Shown in pieces: positions 1 through 8,279 of a DNA stretch of 55,459 nt (the stretch's first letter is position 1; every line of letters begins with the position of its first letter). Under the pieces are notes generated by a model. That model was not told where the DNA came from, did no database searches, and was given only the letters and a program-made list of their open reading frames with translations. The position numbers were made by a program, and so were the translations under genes. This stretch comes from Bacteroidales bacterium UBA1392 (GTDB lineage: Bacteria; Bacteroidota; Bacteroidia; Bacteroidales; UBA932): the NCBI GenBank assembly GCA_002305275.1, contig DBQO01000024.1, positions 1 through 55,459 of the forward strand, in the 5' to 3' direction.

Positions 1-1004
1 TTAACATATCCGGGGCCATTGTATATAAATCCCGTATAAACTTCTATCAGAGATGCACCTGCATCCAGCATCTCCTGTGCCTGTTCCGGGGTCATTATGC
101 CACCTACGCCTATGATGGGTATGGAGCCCTTGGTCCTATTGTGGATATATTTTACCATCCTTAGTGATTTTTCGAAAATAGGGGCTCCGCTAAGACCTCC
201 TTCACCGATCTTCTTTACATCTTCACAGGGAGTCACAAGTCCCTCGCGACTGCGTGTAGTATTAGTTGCTACAATGCCGTCTATACCGCTAATCTGTACA
301 AGGTCTATTATCTCATCAATCTGCTCAAATGGAATGTCAGGCGAGAGTTTTAAGAGTATGGGGTGGTATTCTTCGTTGAATTTGCGGATGGTAATGATCT
401 TGTCAATGATATTTGAGAGCATCTCTATGTCCTGTAGTTCCGTAAGGTCCTTGACATTGGGACAGGAGATATTGAGAACGGTCATATCCGCAAAATCATA
501 CATCAATGTCAGGGCCTTTTCGTAATCTTCAGCTGCATCTTCGTTGGATGTGGTGGAATTTTTGCTGATGTTGGCTGCAATTATGACATCGCGGGGTGGG
601 TTACTCCTCAGATTATCAATAGCGTTTCTCACTCCAAGATTATTGATTCCCATGCGATTGATAAGTGCGTTGTCCTTTACGAGCCGGAAGCTGCGTGGTT
701 TTGGATTTCCTGCCTGAGCCTTTGGTGTGAGCGATCCTATCTCTATAAAACTAAATCCGAAGCAGGCCAGTTCATTGTAGCATTCTGCATTTTTATCAAG
801 GCCTCCGGCTATTCCTACGGGATTCTTGAAATGAAGACCGAAGAGGTTACGCTCAAGTGTCGGGGTCTTGACTCTATAGATAAGTCGCAGGAGAGCCTGG
901 AGTCCCGGAATATGTCCGGAAAATTTAAGTAACGAGAAAATTATTTTATGCGCCCTTTCAGGATTGAAGAGAAAGAGAACCGGCCTTATGAAAAGCTTGT
1001 ACAT
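1..1004 (-). CDS. pyrD: Dihydroorotate dehydrogenase (quinone), class 2, 3' end cut by window edge
   Basis: Reading the minus strand from the ATG at 1004 gives 334 codons with no stop before the window edge. The enzyme oxidises dihydroorotate to orotate in pyrimidine synthesis, using FMN and passing electrons to membrane quinone. The N-terminus (MYKLFIRPVLFLF) is the hydrophobic, membrane-associating helix of class 2 enzymes. It is followed by NPVGIAGGLDKN, the substrate/FMN-loop region GSLTPKAQAGNPKPR, NRMGINNLG, the NISCPN motif and the FMN-phosphate motif IGVGGI. The last visible residues, YTGFIYNGPGYV, match the end of the family, so only about ten residues are missing. A palindrome and a -7-like box lie directly upstream. 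Confidence 0.93.
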   Translation of the reverse strand, partial: MYKLFIRPVLFLFNPERAHKIIFSLLKFSGHIPGLQALLRLIYRVKTPTLERNLFGLHFKNPVGIAGGLDKNAECYNELACFGFSFIEIGSLTPKAQAGNPKPRSFRLVKDNALINRMGINNLGVRNAIDNLRSNPPRDVIIAANISKNSTTSNEDAAEDYEKALTLMYDFADMTVLNISCPNVKDLTELQDIEMLSNIIDKIITIRKFNEEYHPILLKLSPDIPFEQIDEIIDLVQISGIDGIVATNTTRSREGLVTPCEDVKKIGEGGLSGAPIFEKSLRMVKYIHNRTKGSIPIIGVGGIMTPEQAQEMLDAGASLIEVYTGFIYNGPGYV

Positions 1005-1008
1005 ATTA

Positions 1009-1033
1009 TGTAATGATTGTCATTACAAAAGTA
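1009..1033 (-). promoter_or_regulatory. pyrD promoter -7 box overlapped by a palindrome
   Basis: TGTAATGA-TTG-TCATTACA (1009-1027) is a perfect 8-bp inverted repeat around 3 bp, just 5 bp from the pyrD start codon. On the minus strand 1033-1026 reads TACTTTTG, a match to the Bacteroidota -7 element TAnnTTTG. No well-spaced -33 TTG is visible. A dimeric regulator bound here would cover the start point. The neighbouring XRE protein is one candidate binder, by inference only. Confidence 0.5.
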
Positions 1034-1034
1034 G

Positions 1035-1634
1035 TCATTTTTCTTCAAATGTGCCATCGCTATAAAAAACGGTTATGCGAACTATATGTTTATCCCTTTT
1101 TAGAGCCTGAATATTCGGACTGACGGTAGAAGAGGGTTCCATAAATCGATCCTCAGAGGGTTGAGAAGCCTCAGAAATCTTTGTAATATGCTGAGTTACA
1201 GGAGTAGTGGGGCCTGTTTCACTCTGTACGTCATTTAATGCGCTCGGCACGGAAACTACTTCAATCTGGCTATCAGCTTTGGTTTCAGAGATAAATTGAG
1301 TCGAATCGGGGAGTGATTCCTGAGTTTTGATGACCGGAGTATCAAAAAGAGTATAAGGGGAAGAAGATGGTACAACCGTATCTTTATTCATCGGAGTGGG
1401 GGAAGTTACAGATGTTGCAGTTTGACTCCTGTAAGGTTTACCTTTTCCAAGAATAAGCCAATCGGGATTTATCTGAGGAAAATTGATGAGTATCCCTTGA
1501 ATAAAATCAAAACTGGGTTTATTGCGTCCGGAGAGAAGATGGGAAATACCGGAGCGCTGTATCTTCAATATATCGGCAAGTTTTGAGGGAGTGAGGTCCT
1601 CCAGATCCAAAAATTGTTGTAAACGCTTATCCAT
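1035..1634 (-). CDS. XRE/Cro-family helix-turn-helix regulator
   Basis: A 199-residue protein. The first ~70 residues form an XRE-type DNA-binding domain: LTPSKLADILKIQRSGISHL is the helix-turn-helix and NPDWLILGKGKPYR is the typical Bacteroidota ending of the fold. Residues ~70-175 are Ser/Thr/Pro-rich and look disordered. The tail, about residues 180-199 (KHIVRITVFYSDGTFEEK at the very end), looks like a short strand-forming motif. The gene is followed closely by pyrD on the same strand. TACATTTG lies on its minus strand at 1665-1658, inside a TACAAATGTA site, so autoregulation is plausible. The target genes are unknown. Confidence 0.85.
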   Translation of the reverse strand: MDKRLQQFLDLEDLTPSKLADILKIQRSGISHLLSGRNKPSFDFIQGILINFPQINPDWLILGKGKPYRSQTATSVTSPTPMNKDTVVPSSSPYTLFDTPVIKTQESLPDSTQFISETKADSQIEVVSVPSALNDVQSETGPTTPVTQHITKISEASQPSEDRFMEPSSTVSPNIQALKRDKHIVRITVFYSDGTFEEK

Positions 1635-1654
1635 AATCTTGTAAACTTAGTTTG

Positions 1655-2173
1655 ATACAAATGTAATGATTATTTTGATTACAAATGTAATAAACGGAAG
1701 ATATTTTAATGATTACAAATGTAAATTACAAAAATAAACGACAGGATAGTGGTATAAATATGAGTTCAATATGAAGTTTTATTTTAGATAAAATTATTAA
1801 GTTATTGGGTTTTAATATATTAACCTAATATTTTATCCATTTTAACTACGAAAAGGGCTTTTACAGCCATAATTTACTGTTGTATTCATAAATATCCTTT
1901 AGATAATTATAGATAATTAACTGAGTTTCAATATTTTAATCTCATAAATAATTTAAAATAACTTTTAGTTATTAACATGCGTTGATAACTTTTATAAATA
2001 TTCCCCTCACATCTGTAAACACGCCTCTCAGACTCACATAATTTACAAATGTAAATAAATGAGTTTCTTTTGGTAGATAATTGTAAACAATCTGTCCTTT
2101 CACAAATGTAAACAAATTGCACCAGAGCTATTTAATTTGACATCAAATATATTCTATACACCTACAGATGTAA
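1655..2173. promoter_or_regulatory. Array of TACA-N2-TGTA operator-like sites in a 592-bp spacer
   Basis: The spacer 1635-2226 has no credible gene. It carries TTACAAATGTAA or a one- or two-base variant at 1655-1666, 1679-1690, 1713-1724, 2007-2018 (TCACATCTGTAA), 2043-2054, 2100-2111 (TCACAAATGTAA) and 2162-2173 (CTACAGATGTAA). The core TACAAATGTA is a nearly perfect inverted repeat, and it also contains TACATTTG, a minus-strand -7 element. TACA/TGTA half-sites are also what BlaI/MecI-type repressors bind, but no such gene is in view. The adjacent XRE regulator is the nearest candidate. The rest of the spacer is plain A+T-rich DNA. Confidence 0.6.
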
Positions 2174-2193
2174 ACCTCTTAAATCGCTTAAAA

Positions 2194-2227
2194 TTGGCCT
2201 TTATTCAAATCTAAAGTTTTACCTTTG
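2194..2227 (+). promoter_or_regulatory. Promoter of queA
   Basis: TTG at 2194-2196 and TACCTTTG at 2220-2227, 23 bp apart, fit the Bacteroidota -33/-7 form, although the spacing is at the long end. The last base of the -7 box is the first base of the upstream GTG at 2227. That GTG would therefore lie before the transcription start, which supports the ATG at 2245 as the true start. Confidence 0.6.
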
Positions 2228-2244
2228 TGAACAACATTGTAAAT

Positions 2245-3474
2245 ATGATTGCGGACAAGATCAGAATTGAAGAATATGATTATCCCCTTCCTGACGAGAG
2301 AATTTCTAAATTTCCTCTTCAGGAGCGCGACTCTTCCAAGTTGCTACTTTTTACAGGTAGGAACAATTTTTTACCTGCTGAAGCAAAATTCTCGGATATA
2401 GATCGTTTTTTGCCCGAAAACTCCCTAATAATCTTCAATAATACTAAGGTAATTCCCGCAAGATTGATTTTTAAACGTGATTCCGGCGCTTTAATTGAGA
2501 TTTTTTGTCTGGAACCGGCAGATCCCGGGGATTATCAACAAAATTTTGCTTGTACGGAGAAATGTCGCTGGAAAGTCATTGTAGGAAATATTAAAATATG
2601 GAAGGAAGTTACTGTTTCGCTGCTCAATTCCTCTAATGATCCACTAATTGCTGCAATAGATCTGAGGGCTGAACTGGTCGAGAGAGAAAGTAACAGGATT
2701 GTTGTAGAATTTTCCTGGAAAAATGGCTCTTCATTTTCCGGAGTACTGGAAATATGCGGTAAAATCCCTATTCCACCCTATCTCAAACGCGATCCTCAGC
2801 CACTGGACAGATTTCGCTACCAGACCTGCTATGCCCGTATAGAGGGTTCAGTTGCTGCACCTACGGCAGGACTCCACTTTACCGGGGAAGTACTTGAAAA
2901 AATCTCCGAAAAGGGGATAAATCAAGGCTATATCTCCCTTCACGTGGGTGCGGGCACCTTTCTTCCGGTAAAAAGCGAGTATATATCCGAACACAATATG
3001 CACAGCGAGCCCTTTTCAATAACCCTGGAAATGGTCAAATCCCTGAGGAATTACACTTCAAAGCATATAATTGCCGTAGGTACTACTTCCACCCGCTGCC
3101 TTGAGTCGCTCTATTTTCTCGGAGTTCAGGTTATAGAGAACAAAGCTCCTACATACGTTTCACAATGGGAACCATATCGTGATGAGGGCTACGATTATAC
3201 ACTTGAAGAGGCTTTGGATGCTCTGATAGGCTATCTCGAAGCAAATTCACTCCACTTTTTACTCTCCCGAACAGAGATCATAATACTTCCGGGCTACCGG
3301 TTTAGAGTGATTGATCACCTTATTACCAACTTTCATCAGCCCAAAAGTACACTACTGTTGTTAATCTCTGCTTTCGTCGGCCCATCCTGGAGAGACATCT
3401 ATAAATTTGCACTTGAAAATGAGTTTCGTTTCCTGAGTTATGGCGACTCTTCCTTGTTGGAAATTAGAAAATAA
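2245..3474 (+). CDS. queA: S-adenosylmethionine:tRNA ribosyltransferase-isomerase (QueA), long form
   Basis: QueA transfers and rearranges the ribosyl group of S-adenosylmethionine onto 7-aminomethyl-7-deazaguanine in tRNA, giving epoxyqueuosine. Family motifs are clear: DYPLPDERISKFPL near the start, NTKVIPARL, PPYLKRDPQPLDRFRYQT, APTAGLHFT, HVGAGTFLPV and TTSTRCLESL, then a conserved C-terminal NFHQPKSTLLLLISAFVG. The frame is open to a GTG at 2227, but that lies in the -7 box, so ATG 2245 is chosen (409 residues). Typical QueA is about 340-350 residues. The extra length is mainly in the middle, before the PPYLKR motif, and in the C-terminal third. Confidence 0.93.
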   Translation: MIADKIRIEEYDYPLPDERISKFPLQERDSSKLLLFTGRNNFLPAEAKFSDIDRFLPENSLIIFNNTKVIPARLIFKRDSGALIEIFCLEPADPGDYQQNFACTEKCRWKVIVGNIKIWKEVTVSLLNSSNDPLIAAIDLRAELVERESNRIVVEFSWKNGSSFSGVLEICGKIPIPPYLKRDPQPLDRFRYQTCYARIEGSVAAPTAGLHFTGEVLEKISEKGINQGYISLHVGAGTFLPVKSEYISEHNMHSEPFSITLEMVKSLRNYTSKHIIAVGTTSTRCLESLYFLGVQVIENKAPTYVSQWEPYRDEGYDYTLEEALDALIGYLEANSLHFLLSRTEIIILPGYRFRVIDHLITNFHQPKSTLLLLISAFVGPSWRDIYKFALENEFRFLSYGDSSLLEIRK

Positions 3475-3487
3475 AAAATTATATTTG
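3457..3487 (+). promoter_or_regulatory. Promoter of the acyl-CoA synthetase gene
   Basis: TTG at 3457-3459 and TATATTTG at 3480-3487, separated by 20 bp, are a good Bacteroidota promoter. The -33 part lies in the last codons of queA. Transcription would begin near 3494, upstream of the ATG at 3519, so the in-frame TTG at 3492 is not a credible start. Confidence 0.65.
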
Positions 3488-3518
3488 TAACTTGATTAAG
3501 ACTAAAACCTATAATATT

Positions 3519-5381
3519 ATGATCAAAAAAACCATTATTGACCATTTTGAGCAGGCTGTTGCGCAGTTCCCCGACAATGCTTACCTGCTTGAGAGCAAAA
3601 CAGGTACTTTTGAACCTACTACCTATAAGCAGACAAGAGATGCTGCATATAAATTCGGAGCCGGTCTGGTACTTGAAGGTGTCAAGCCCAAAGATAATGT
3701 CGCTATCCTCGCAGAAGGTTGCAATATGTGGATTATCAGTGAGTTGGGTTTGTTTTATGCCGGAGGCATAAGTGTACCTCTCTCCATTAAGCTCGAAGAG
3801 TCCAACGATTTGCTCTTCAGATTGATTCATGGCGATGTTAAATATATCATCACCAGCTCCAGACAACTGAATAAGATCCGTCTGATCAGGGACAAACTCC
3901 CGCTTGTGGAAAAAGTAATCGTCCTCGATCCGGCAGAGAACTATCAGGCGGGTGAGATTGCTGCTGAGGAGCTTATGAAGCGCGGAGCCAAATACCTGGA
4001 GACCAATATGGATGAATTCCTGAAGATTGGACAAGCCATACAAAACGAAGATATTGCTACCATTACCTATACTTCCGGTACCACTGCAGATCCGAAAGGT
4101 GTGGTGCTTACGCATCGCAACTATACTGCAAACGTGGAACAGTCGCTTACTTGCATAAATATCGATGAGAATGTCAAGATGCTGATTATATTGCCGTTGG
4201 ACCACTGTTTCGCACACGTGGTTGGAATGTACGCCATGATGGCCAGAGGAGCCAAAATAGCCACCGTACCACAGGGTAAAACAGCAATGGAGACCCTTCG
4301 CAACATTCCGATGAGCATAGCTGCGGTTAAGCCCAACATAATGCTCTCCGTTCCGGCGCTTGCAAAGAACTTCAAAAAGAACATTGAGAGTTCGGTAGAG
4401 AAGAGCGGCAAGAAGAAAATATTCGATTTTGCGCTCAACCTCGCCATCTGGTACAATCAGGAGGGCTGGAATAGGGGCAGAGGGCTAAGAATTTTCGCCT
4501 ACCCGCTTGTAAAGCTCTTCGACAAACTGATATTCAGTAAAGTGCGTATGGCAATGGGTGGCGAACTCAATTTCTTTATTGGTGGAGGGGCACTTCTGGA
4601 TATAGATATACAGAAATTTTATTATGCGCTTGGCATACCCATGTTCCAGGGATACGGTCTTTCCGAGGCTACTCCCGTAATTTCAACCAATACTCCAAAG
4701 AGACACCGTCTCGGCTCTTCCGGCATCCTTGTACAGCCTATGGACCTGAAGATTTGTGATGAGAATGGAAATGAAGTTCCGAATGGAGTTACCGGTGAAA
4801 TTGTTATCCGGGGTGAAAATGTAATGGCCGGTTACTGGAAGAATCCTACGGCTACTGCTGATACAGTCAAAGATGGATGGCTATTTACAGGAGATATGGG
4901 CTATATGCACAAGTCGGGATTCCTATATGTGCTTGGTCGCTTCAAATCCCTTCTTATCTCAAGTGATGGTGAAAAATATGCACCCGAAGGTATCGAGGAG
5001 TCTATAATCGTGAATTCCAGGATTATTCAAAATATCATGCTCCACAACAACCAGAATCCCTACACTATCTGTGTCGTACAGGTGGATAAGAAGGCCCTGC
5101 CGGAAGGCGAAGCGGGTATTATGGCGATCAAGGCGGAGTTTGACAAATATCGTTCAGGAGGTCAGTTTGCCGGAATGTTCCCTGAAAGGTGGCTTCCCAC
5201 TACATTTATCATTGCCGATGAACCTTTCAGTGAGGCAAACAAGATGATAAACAGTACCATGAAGCTTGTAAGAAATGCAGTCGAGAAGGCTTATGCGGAT
5301 AGAATTGACTTTGCTTTTACAGCAGAAGGTAAAAATCCCGTAAACGAAGCCAATCTTGCTGCTCTTGCAAAGATTGACTAA
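3519..5381 (+). CDS. Long-chain acyl-CoA synthetase (AMP-forming)
   Basis: A 620-residue member of the ANL (adenylate-forming) superfamily that activates a fatty acid with ATP to acyl-AMP and then acyl-CoA. Visible motifs: the phosphate-binding loop YTSGTTADPKG (184-194), GYGLSEATPVIS (A5 region), GWLFTGDMGYM (A7), LGRFKSLLISSDGEKYAPEG (A8 and hinge), and a C-terminal catalytic lysine region NKMINSTMKLVR. The size and A8 sequence are of the long-chain (FadD/FAA) type rather than acetyl-CoA synthetase. The PlsC-like acyltransferase two genes downstream would be a natural user of the acyl-CoA. The exact chain length is not shown by the sequence. Confidence 0.9.
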   Translation: MIKKTIIDHFEQAVAQFPDNAYLLESKTGTFEPTTYKQTRDAAYKFGAGLVLEGVKPKDNVAILAEGCNMWIISELGLFYAGGISVPLSIKLEESNDLLFRLIHGDVKYIITSSRQLNKIRLIRDKLPLVEKVIVLDPAENYQAGEIAAEELMKRGAKYLETNMDEFLKIGQAIQNEDIATITYTSGTTADPKGVVLTHRNYTANVEQSLTCINIDENVKMLIILPLDHCFAHVVGMYAMMARGAKIATVPQGKTAMETLRNIPMSIAAVKPNIMLSVPALAKNFKKNIESSVEKSGKKKIFDFALNLAIWYNQEGWNRGRGLRIFAYPLVKLFDKLIFSKVRMAMGGELNFFIGGGALLDIDIQKFYYALGIPMFQGYGLSEATPVISTNTPKRHRLGSSGILVQPMDLKICDENGNEVPNGVTGEIVIRGENVMAGYWKNPTATADTVKDGWLFTGDMGYMHKSGFLYVLGRFKSLLISSDGEKYAPEGIEESIIVNSRIIQNIMLHNNQNPYTICVVQVDKKALPEGEAGIMAIKAEFDKYRSGGQFAGMFPERWLPTTFIIADEPFSEANKMINSTMKLVRNAVEKAYADRIDFAFTAEGKNPVNEANLAALAKID

Positions 5382-5398
5382 AACAATACGAAACATTT

Positions 5399-7117
5399 AT
5401 GAGAAAATATAGGTTATTTATCCTGATAGCCGCTGCGGTACTCTCTGCATTGGCTGCGTACGGTGTATTTACTGCTCCAAGGGTCGAACCTTCGGATTCC
5501 GACCGTTTTTCAGCTGAAAGAGTGGCTGCCGATATTAAAGTTATCAGTCAAAAACCCCATTCCGTCATACATCCGGTTGAAAGAGCTGAAGTAAGAGACT
5601 ATTTGTACAATCGTTTAGTTGATCTCACAGACTCTTCCGTGGTGCTCTATCCTTATGAAAACGCTGTGGAGTATGAGGGTACACCGATTGATATTACCAA
5701 TATCCTCGCACAAGTGGATCCTGTCATTGATGATCCCGATCACCCGAATCCCACCTATTTGATGCTGATAGCTCATTATGATTCAAGATACCCCCAGAAG
5801 GTACTGGATCAGACAGTGCTCTCGTACGGTGCAGCTGATGACGGATATGGATGTGGTGTGGCTCTGGAGTCTCTTAGTCAGGCTTTACGCTATCGCGGAG
5901 AATGGAGACAGGGCATTAAGATCCTTTTCACCGACTCGGAGGAGTGGAAACTCGCAGGTATCAATTCCGCCCTGGAACACAATCCTGAGATTTTTGACAA
6001 TGTAGGGCTTGTAATCAACCTTGAAAGTCGTGGCAACAAGGGGCCCGTACTGCTCTTTGAGACGGGTAAAAACAATTCTAAAACCCTTGCTCTCTATAAA
6101 AAGGCAAAGGCCCCCTACACCTACACATTTACTACGGTGGTTTATGAGTTCATGCCCAATTTTACCGACTTCACCCCTTTGAAGGATTCATATCCGGGCC
6201 TCAATTTCTCCAATCTTGACGATATCAACCACTACCACACGGATCTGGACAATTACGATAATATTTCGTTACATACGATACAACATTATGGTGCCCAATT
6301 GGAGCCAATCATAGAGGAATATCTGACCAATCATGAATATCGTGACCCCAACGCACTGGTATCGGACAGATCGTCTATAGCTTTAACAATTCCTGCTCTC
6401 GGCTTTTTCTCCTTCTCCAAAGGCGGTTACCTTCTGGTTAACTCCATTATTCTGGCACTTTTCTGCCTTATTTTCAGTTTTGCGGTTATAAGTGGCAGAA
6501 TAAGACCGCTCAAGGTTCTCGTAGCTTCTGCAAAAATACTGTTGTGGGCTCTTACAGCGTTGATCATCGGTGAGCTGATTGCCTGGGTGATCTCTATGAT
6601 CGTAGGAGCAAAGTTTTCGATTATGGGTGTTGTGCGTGGAGTACAGTTTGATGAATGGGTTATGATAGGAACTGCGGCTGCTACTGCACTTATAGTTACA
6701 ATCTGCTTCCTTTGGGGTAGGAAGAGGTCAGCAGACCGCATTTCTTCTACCGCTATTCGTAAGAGTGCCTCCACCAGTGGGGCCACCAAGTATTCCTACA
6801 ACCTTCTATTTGGGGCGATGTTGCTGATGCTGCTCTTATCGGCAGTTCTATTGTTGACCATAGGGGAAAATTTCTTTTTTGCATTACCCTTGGGGCTTGC
6901 TGCTGCCTCTCTCTTCCTTTGGAGGATTACAACCTGGCGCGGATGGCTCCTGCCTGCAATAGTAGTAATTTTATTACATGCATTCTCATTCCTCTACGTG
7001 GTCATAACAGCCCTGACGATGGGTGCTTTAGGAGTACTTCCGCTATTTATAGTTATCTATCTGGCCCTGCTGTTGCCTCTTGCAGACATTTACACCCGCA
7101 AAGAAAAAAACATCTGA
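5399..7117 (+). CDS. M28-family zinc metallopeptidase with C-terminal membrane domain
   Basis: A 572-residue protein. It has an N-terminal signal or membrane segment (~6-24), then an M28 aminopeptidase-like domain with metal ligands visible in order: H126/D128 in AHYDSR, D147 in AADDGYG, the catalytic glutamate pair in DSEEW (E181-E182), E209 in NLESRG, and His in NHYHTDLDN (~285). About six hydrophobic segments follow from ~residue 330 to 565. This layout resembles ER metallopeptidase/Fxna-type proteins and Bacteroidota membrane M28 peptidases. It probably trims peptides outside the cytoplasm, which would suit an amino-acid fermenter. It starts 17 bp after the acyl-CoA synthetase. Confidence 0.88.
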   Translation: MRKYRLFILIAAAVLSALAAYGVFTAPRVEPSDSDRFSAERVAADIKVISQKPHSVIHPVERAEVRDYLYNRLVDLTDSSVVLYPYENAVEYEGTPIDITNILAQVDPVIDDPDHPNPTYLMLIAHYDSRYPQKVLDQTVLSYGAADDGYGCGVALESLSQALRYRGEWRQGIKILFTDSEEWKLAGINSALEHNPEIFDNVGLVINLESRGNKGPVLLFETGKNNSKTLALYKKAKAPYTYTFTTVVYEFMPNFTDFTPLKDSYPGLNFSNLDDINHYHTDLDNYDNISLHTIQHYGAQLEPIIEEYLTNHEYRDPNALVSDRSSIALTIPALGFFSFSKGGYLLVNSIILALFCLIFSFAVISGRIRPLKVLVASAKILLWALTALIIGELIAWVISMIVGAKFSIMGVVRGVQFDEWVMIGTAAATALIVTICFLWGRKRSADRISSTAIRKSASTSGATKYSYNLLFGAMLLMLLLSAVLLLTIGENFFFALPLGLAAASLFLWRITTWRGWLLPAIVVILLHAFSFLYVVITALTMGALGVLPLFIVIYLALLLPLADIYTRKEKNI

Positions 7118-7123
7118 TAAATA

Positions 7124-8245
7124 GTGTTCGACAATATAAGGCCATATAATGATCGTGAAACAGTTGAAGCACTTGCTAGGGTGGCAGCCCATCCTTTGAC
7201 CGGAAGCATTTCCAAATATTTCTATCCCGATAAGGATAGAGGATACCTTGGAGAGCTTCTAAAGAGTGTTACCGGTACCTATGATTTTCAATTAAAGGTA
7301 ATGTACCATGTCATAGGCACTGTAATGAAGGGTACTACAGACGGGGTTACATTCTCAGGACTGGAGTATTTCGAAACGGATAAGAAGCGTAACTTCTTGC
7401 TTTTATCCAATCATCGTGACATAGTACTGGATTCTGCATTCATACAATTTATTCTGGAGGATCATCATCTGCCCTTGACGGAAATTGCGGTAGGGGACAA
7501 TCTTATAGCCGATAGCTATATTGAAGATATAATTCGTTCCAATCGTATGATTAAAGTGGTCAGGAGCGAAAACCCACGCGAAGTTTACAACAGTTCGCAG
7601 ATCTTCTCTCAATATATAAGAAGCAGTAATTCCAATATCTGGCTGGCACATCGTAACGGTCGGGCGAAAGATGGTGTGGATACTACCGAGCAAGGGTTGC
7701 TTAAAATGTTGGATATGAGTGGTACAGGGGACTTTATCTCAAACTTTGCCGAGCTTAATGTAATGCCGGTTTCCATATCGTACGAAATAGAGCCTTGCGG
7801 CTTGGAAAAGGCAATGGAGACCTGGATCAGAAACAGCACCGGCACCTATAAAAAGGCCCCGAATGAAGATACTGAGAGCATACTCAAGGGTATAAAACAG
7901 CCTAAAGGCGCCGTTCACATCTCGTTCTGTGAACCGATTACCATTGAAGAACTGCGGGAAACAAATTCATTTTCAAAAAATGAAAAATTTCAGTATCTTG
8001 CATCAATTATTGACAGAAAAATACTTGAAGGATATAAGCTTTATCCATCTAATTATATTGCAGCAGACATTCTCAACGATGAGGAAAGGTTTGCGGGCAA
8101 TTATACGTTAGATGAGAAAAGTGCTTTTAATACCTACCTTGAGAGGGAAATATCAGGGATACCGGAATCTGCCGACGGTCAGGCCGTGATGGATAATCTC
8201 CTGCGCATTTATGCCAATCCTGTTTTTAGGAGAGAACAATATTGA
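7124..8245 (+). CDS. PlsC-like glycerol-phosphate acyltransferase family protein
   Basis: A 373-residue cytoplasmic or membrane-peripheral protein with acyltransferase motif I as NHRDIVLD (the NHx4D His-Asp pair) and a motif III-like HRNGRAKDG stretch. The family moves acyl groups onto glycerol phosphate or lysophosphatidate in phospholipid synthesis. The start is a GTG at 7124, 6 bp after the M28 gene stop. No in-frame ATG lies near, and the residues just after the GTG already look like the family N-terminus. The C-terminal ~90 residues are an extension without a recognised motif. Clustering with an acyl-CoA synthetase supports lipid metabolism, but the exact substrate is not certain. Confidence 0.8.
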   Translation: MFDNIRPYNDRETVEALARVAAHPLTGSISKYFYPDKDRGYLGELLKSVTGTYDFQLKVMYHVIGTVMKGTTDGVTFSGLEYFETDKKRNFLLLSNHRDIVLDSAFIQFILEDHHLPLTEIAVGDNLIADSYIEDIIRSNRMIKVVRSENPREVYNSSQIFSQYIRSSNSNIWLAHRNGRAKDGVDTTEQGLLKMLDMSGTGDFISNFAELNVMPVSISYEIEPCGLEKAMETWIRNSTGTYKKAPNEDTESILKGIKQPKGAVHISFCEPITIEELRETNSFSKNEKFQYLASIIDRKILEGYKLYPSNYIAADILNDEERFAGNYTLDEKSAFNTYLEREISGIPESADGQAVMDNLLRIYANPVFRREQY

Positions 8246-8279
8246 AATAATATTTTATTAACTATAATGCTTTAACAAC

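Noticed and set aside
97..525. Plus-strand 142-codon frame
   Set aside because: It is the shadow of pyrD, whose minus-strand frame runs off the window and has all family motifs.
1928..2122. 64-codon frame on the minus strand
   Set aside because: It runs through the operator array, uses A+T-rich random-looking codons, has no motif, and its stop and start do not fit the neighbouring genes.
2227..2244. GTG start of queA at 2227
   Set aside because: The GTG begins at the last base of the TACCTTTG promoter element, so it would not be in the mRNA.
3438..4217. 259-codon minus-strand frame in the acyl-CoA synthetase gene
   Set aside because: The plus strand encodes an unmistakable ANL enzyme; the antisense frame has no motif and crosses the promoter.
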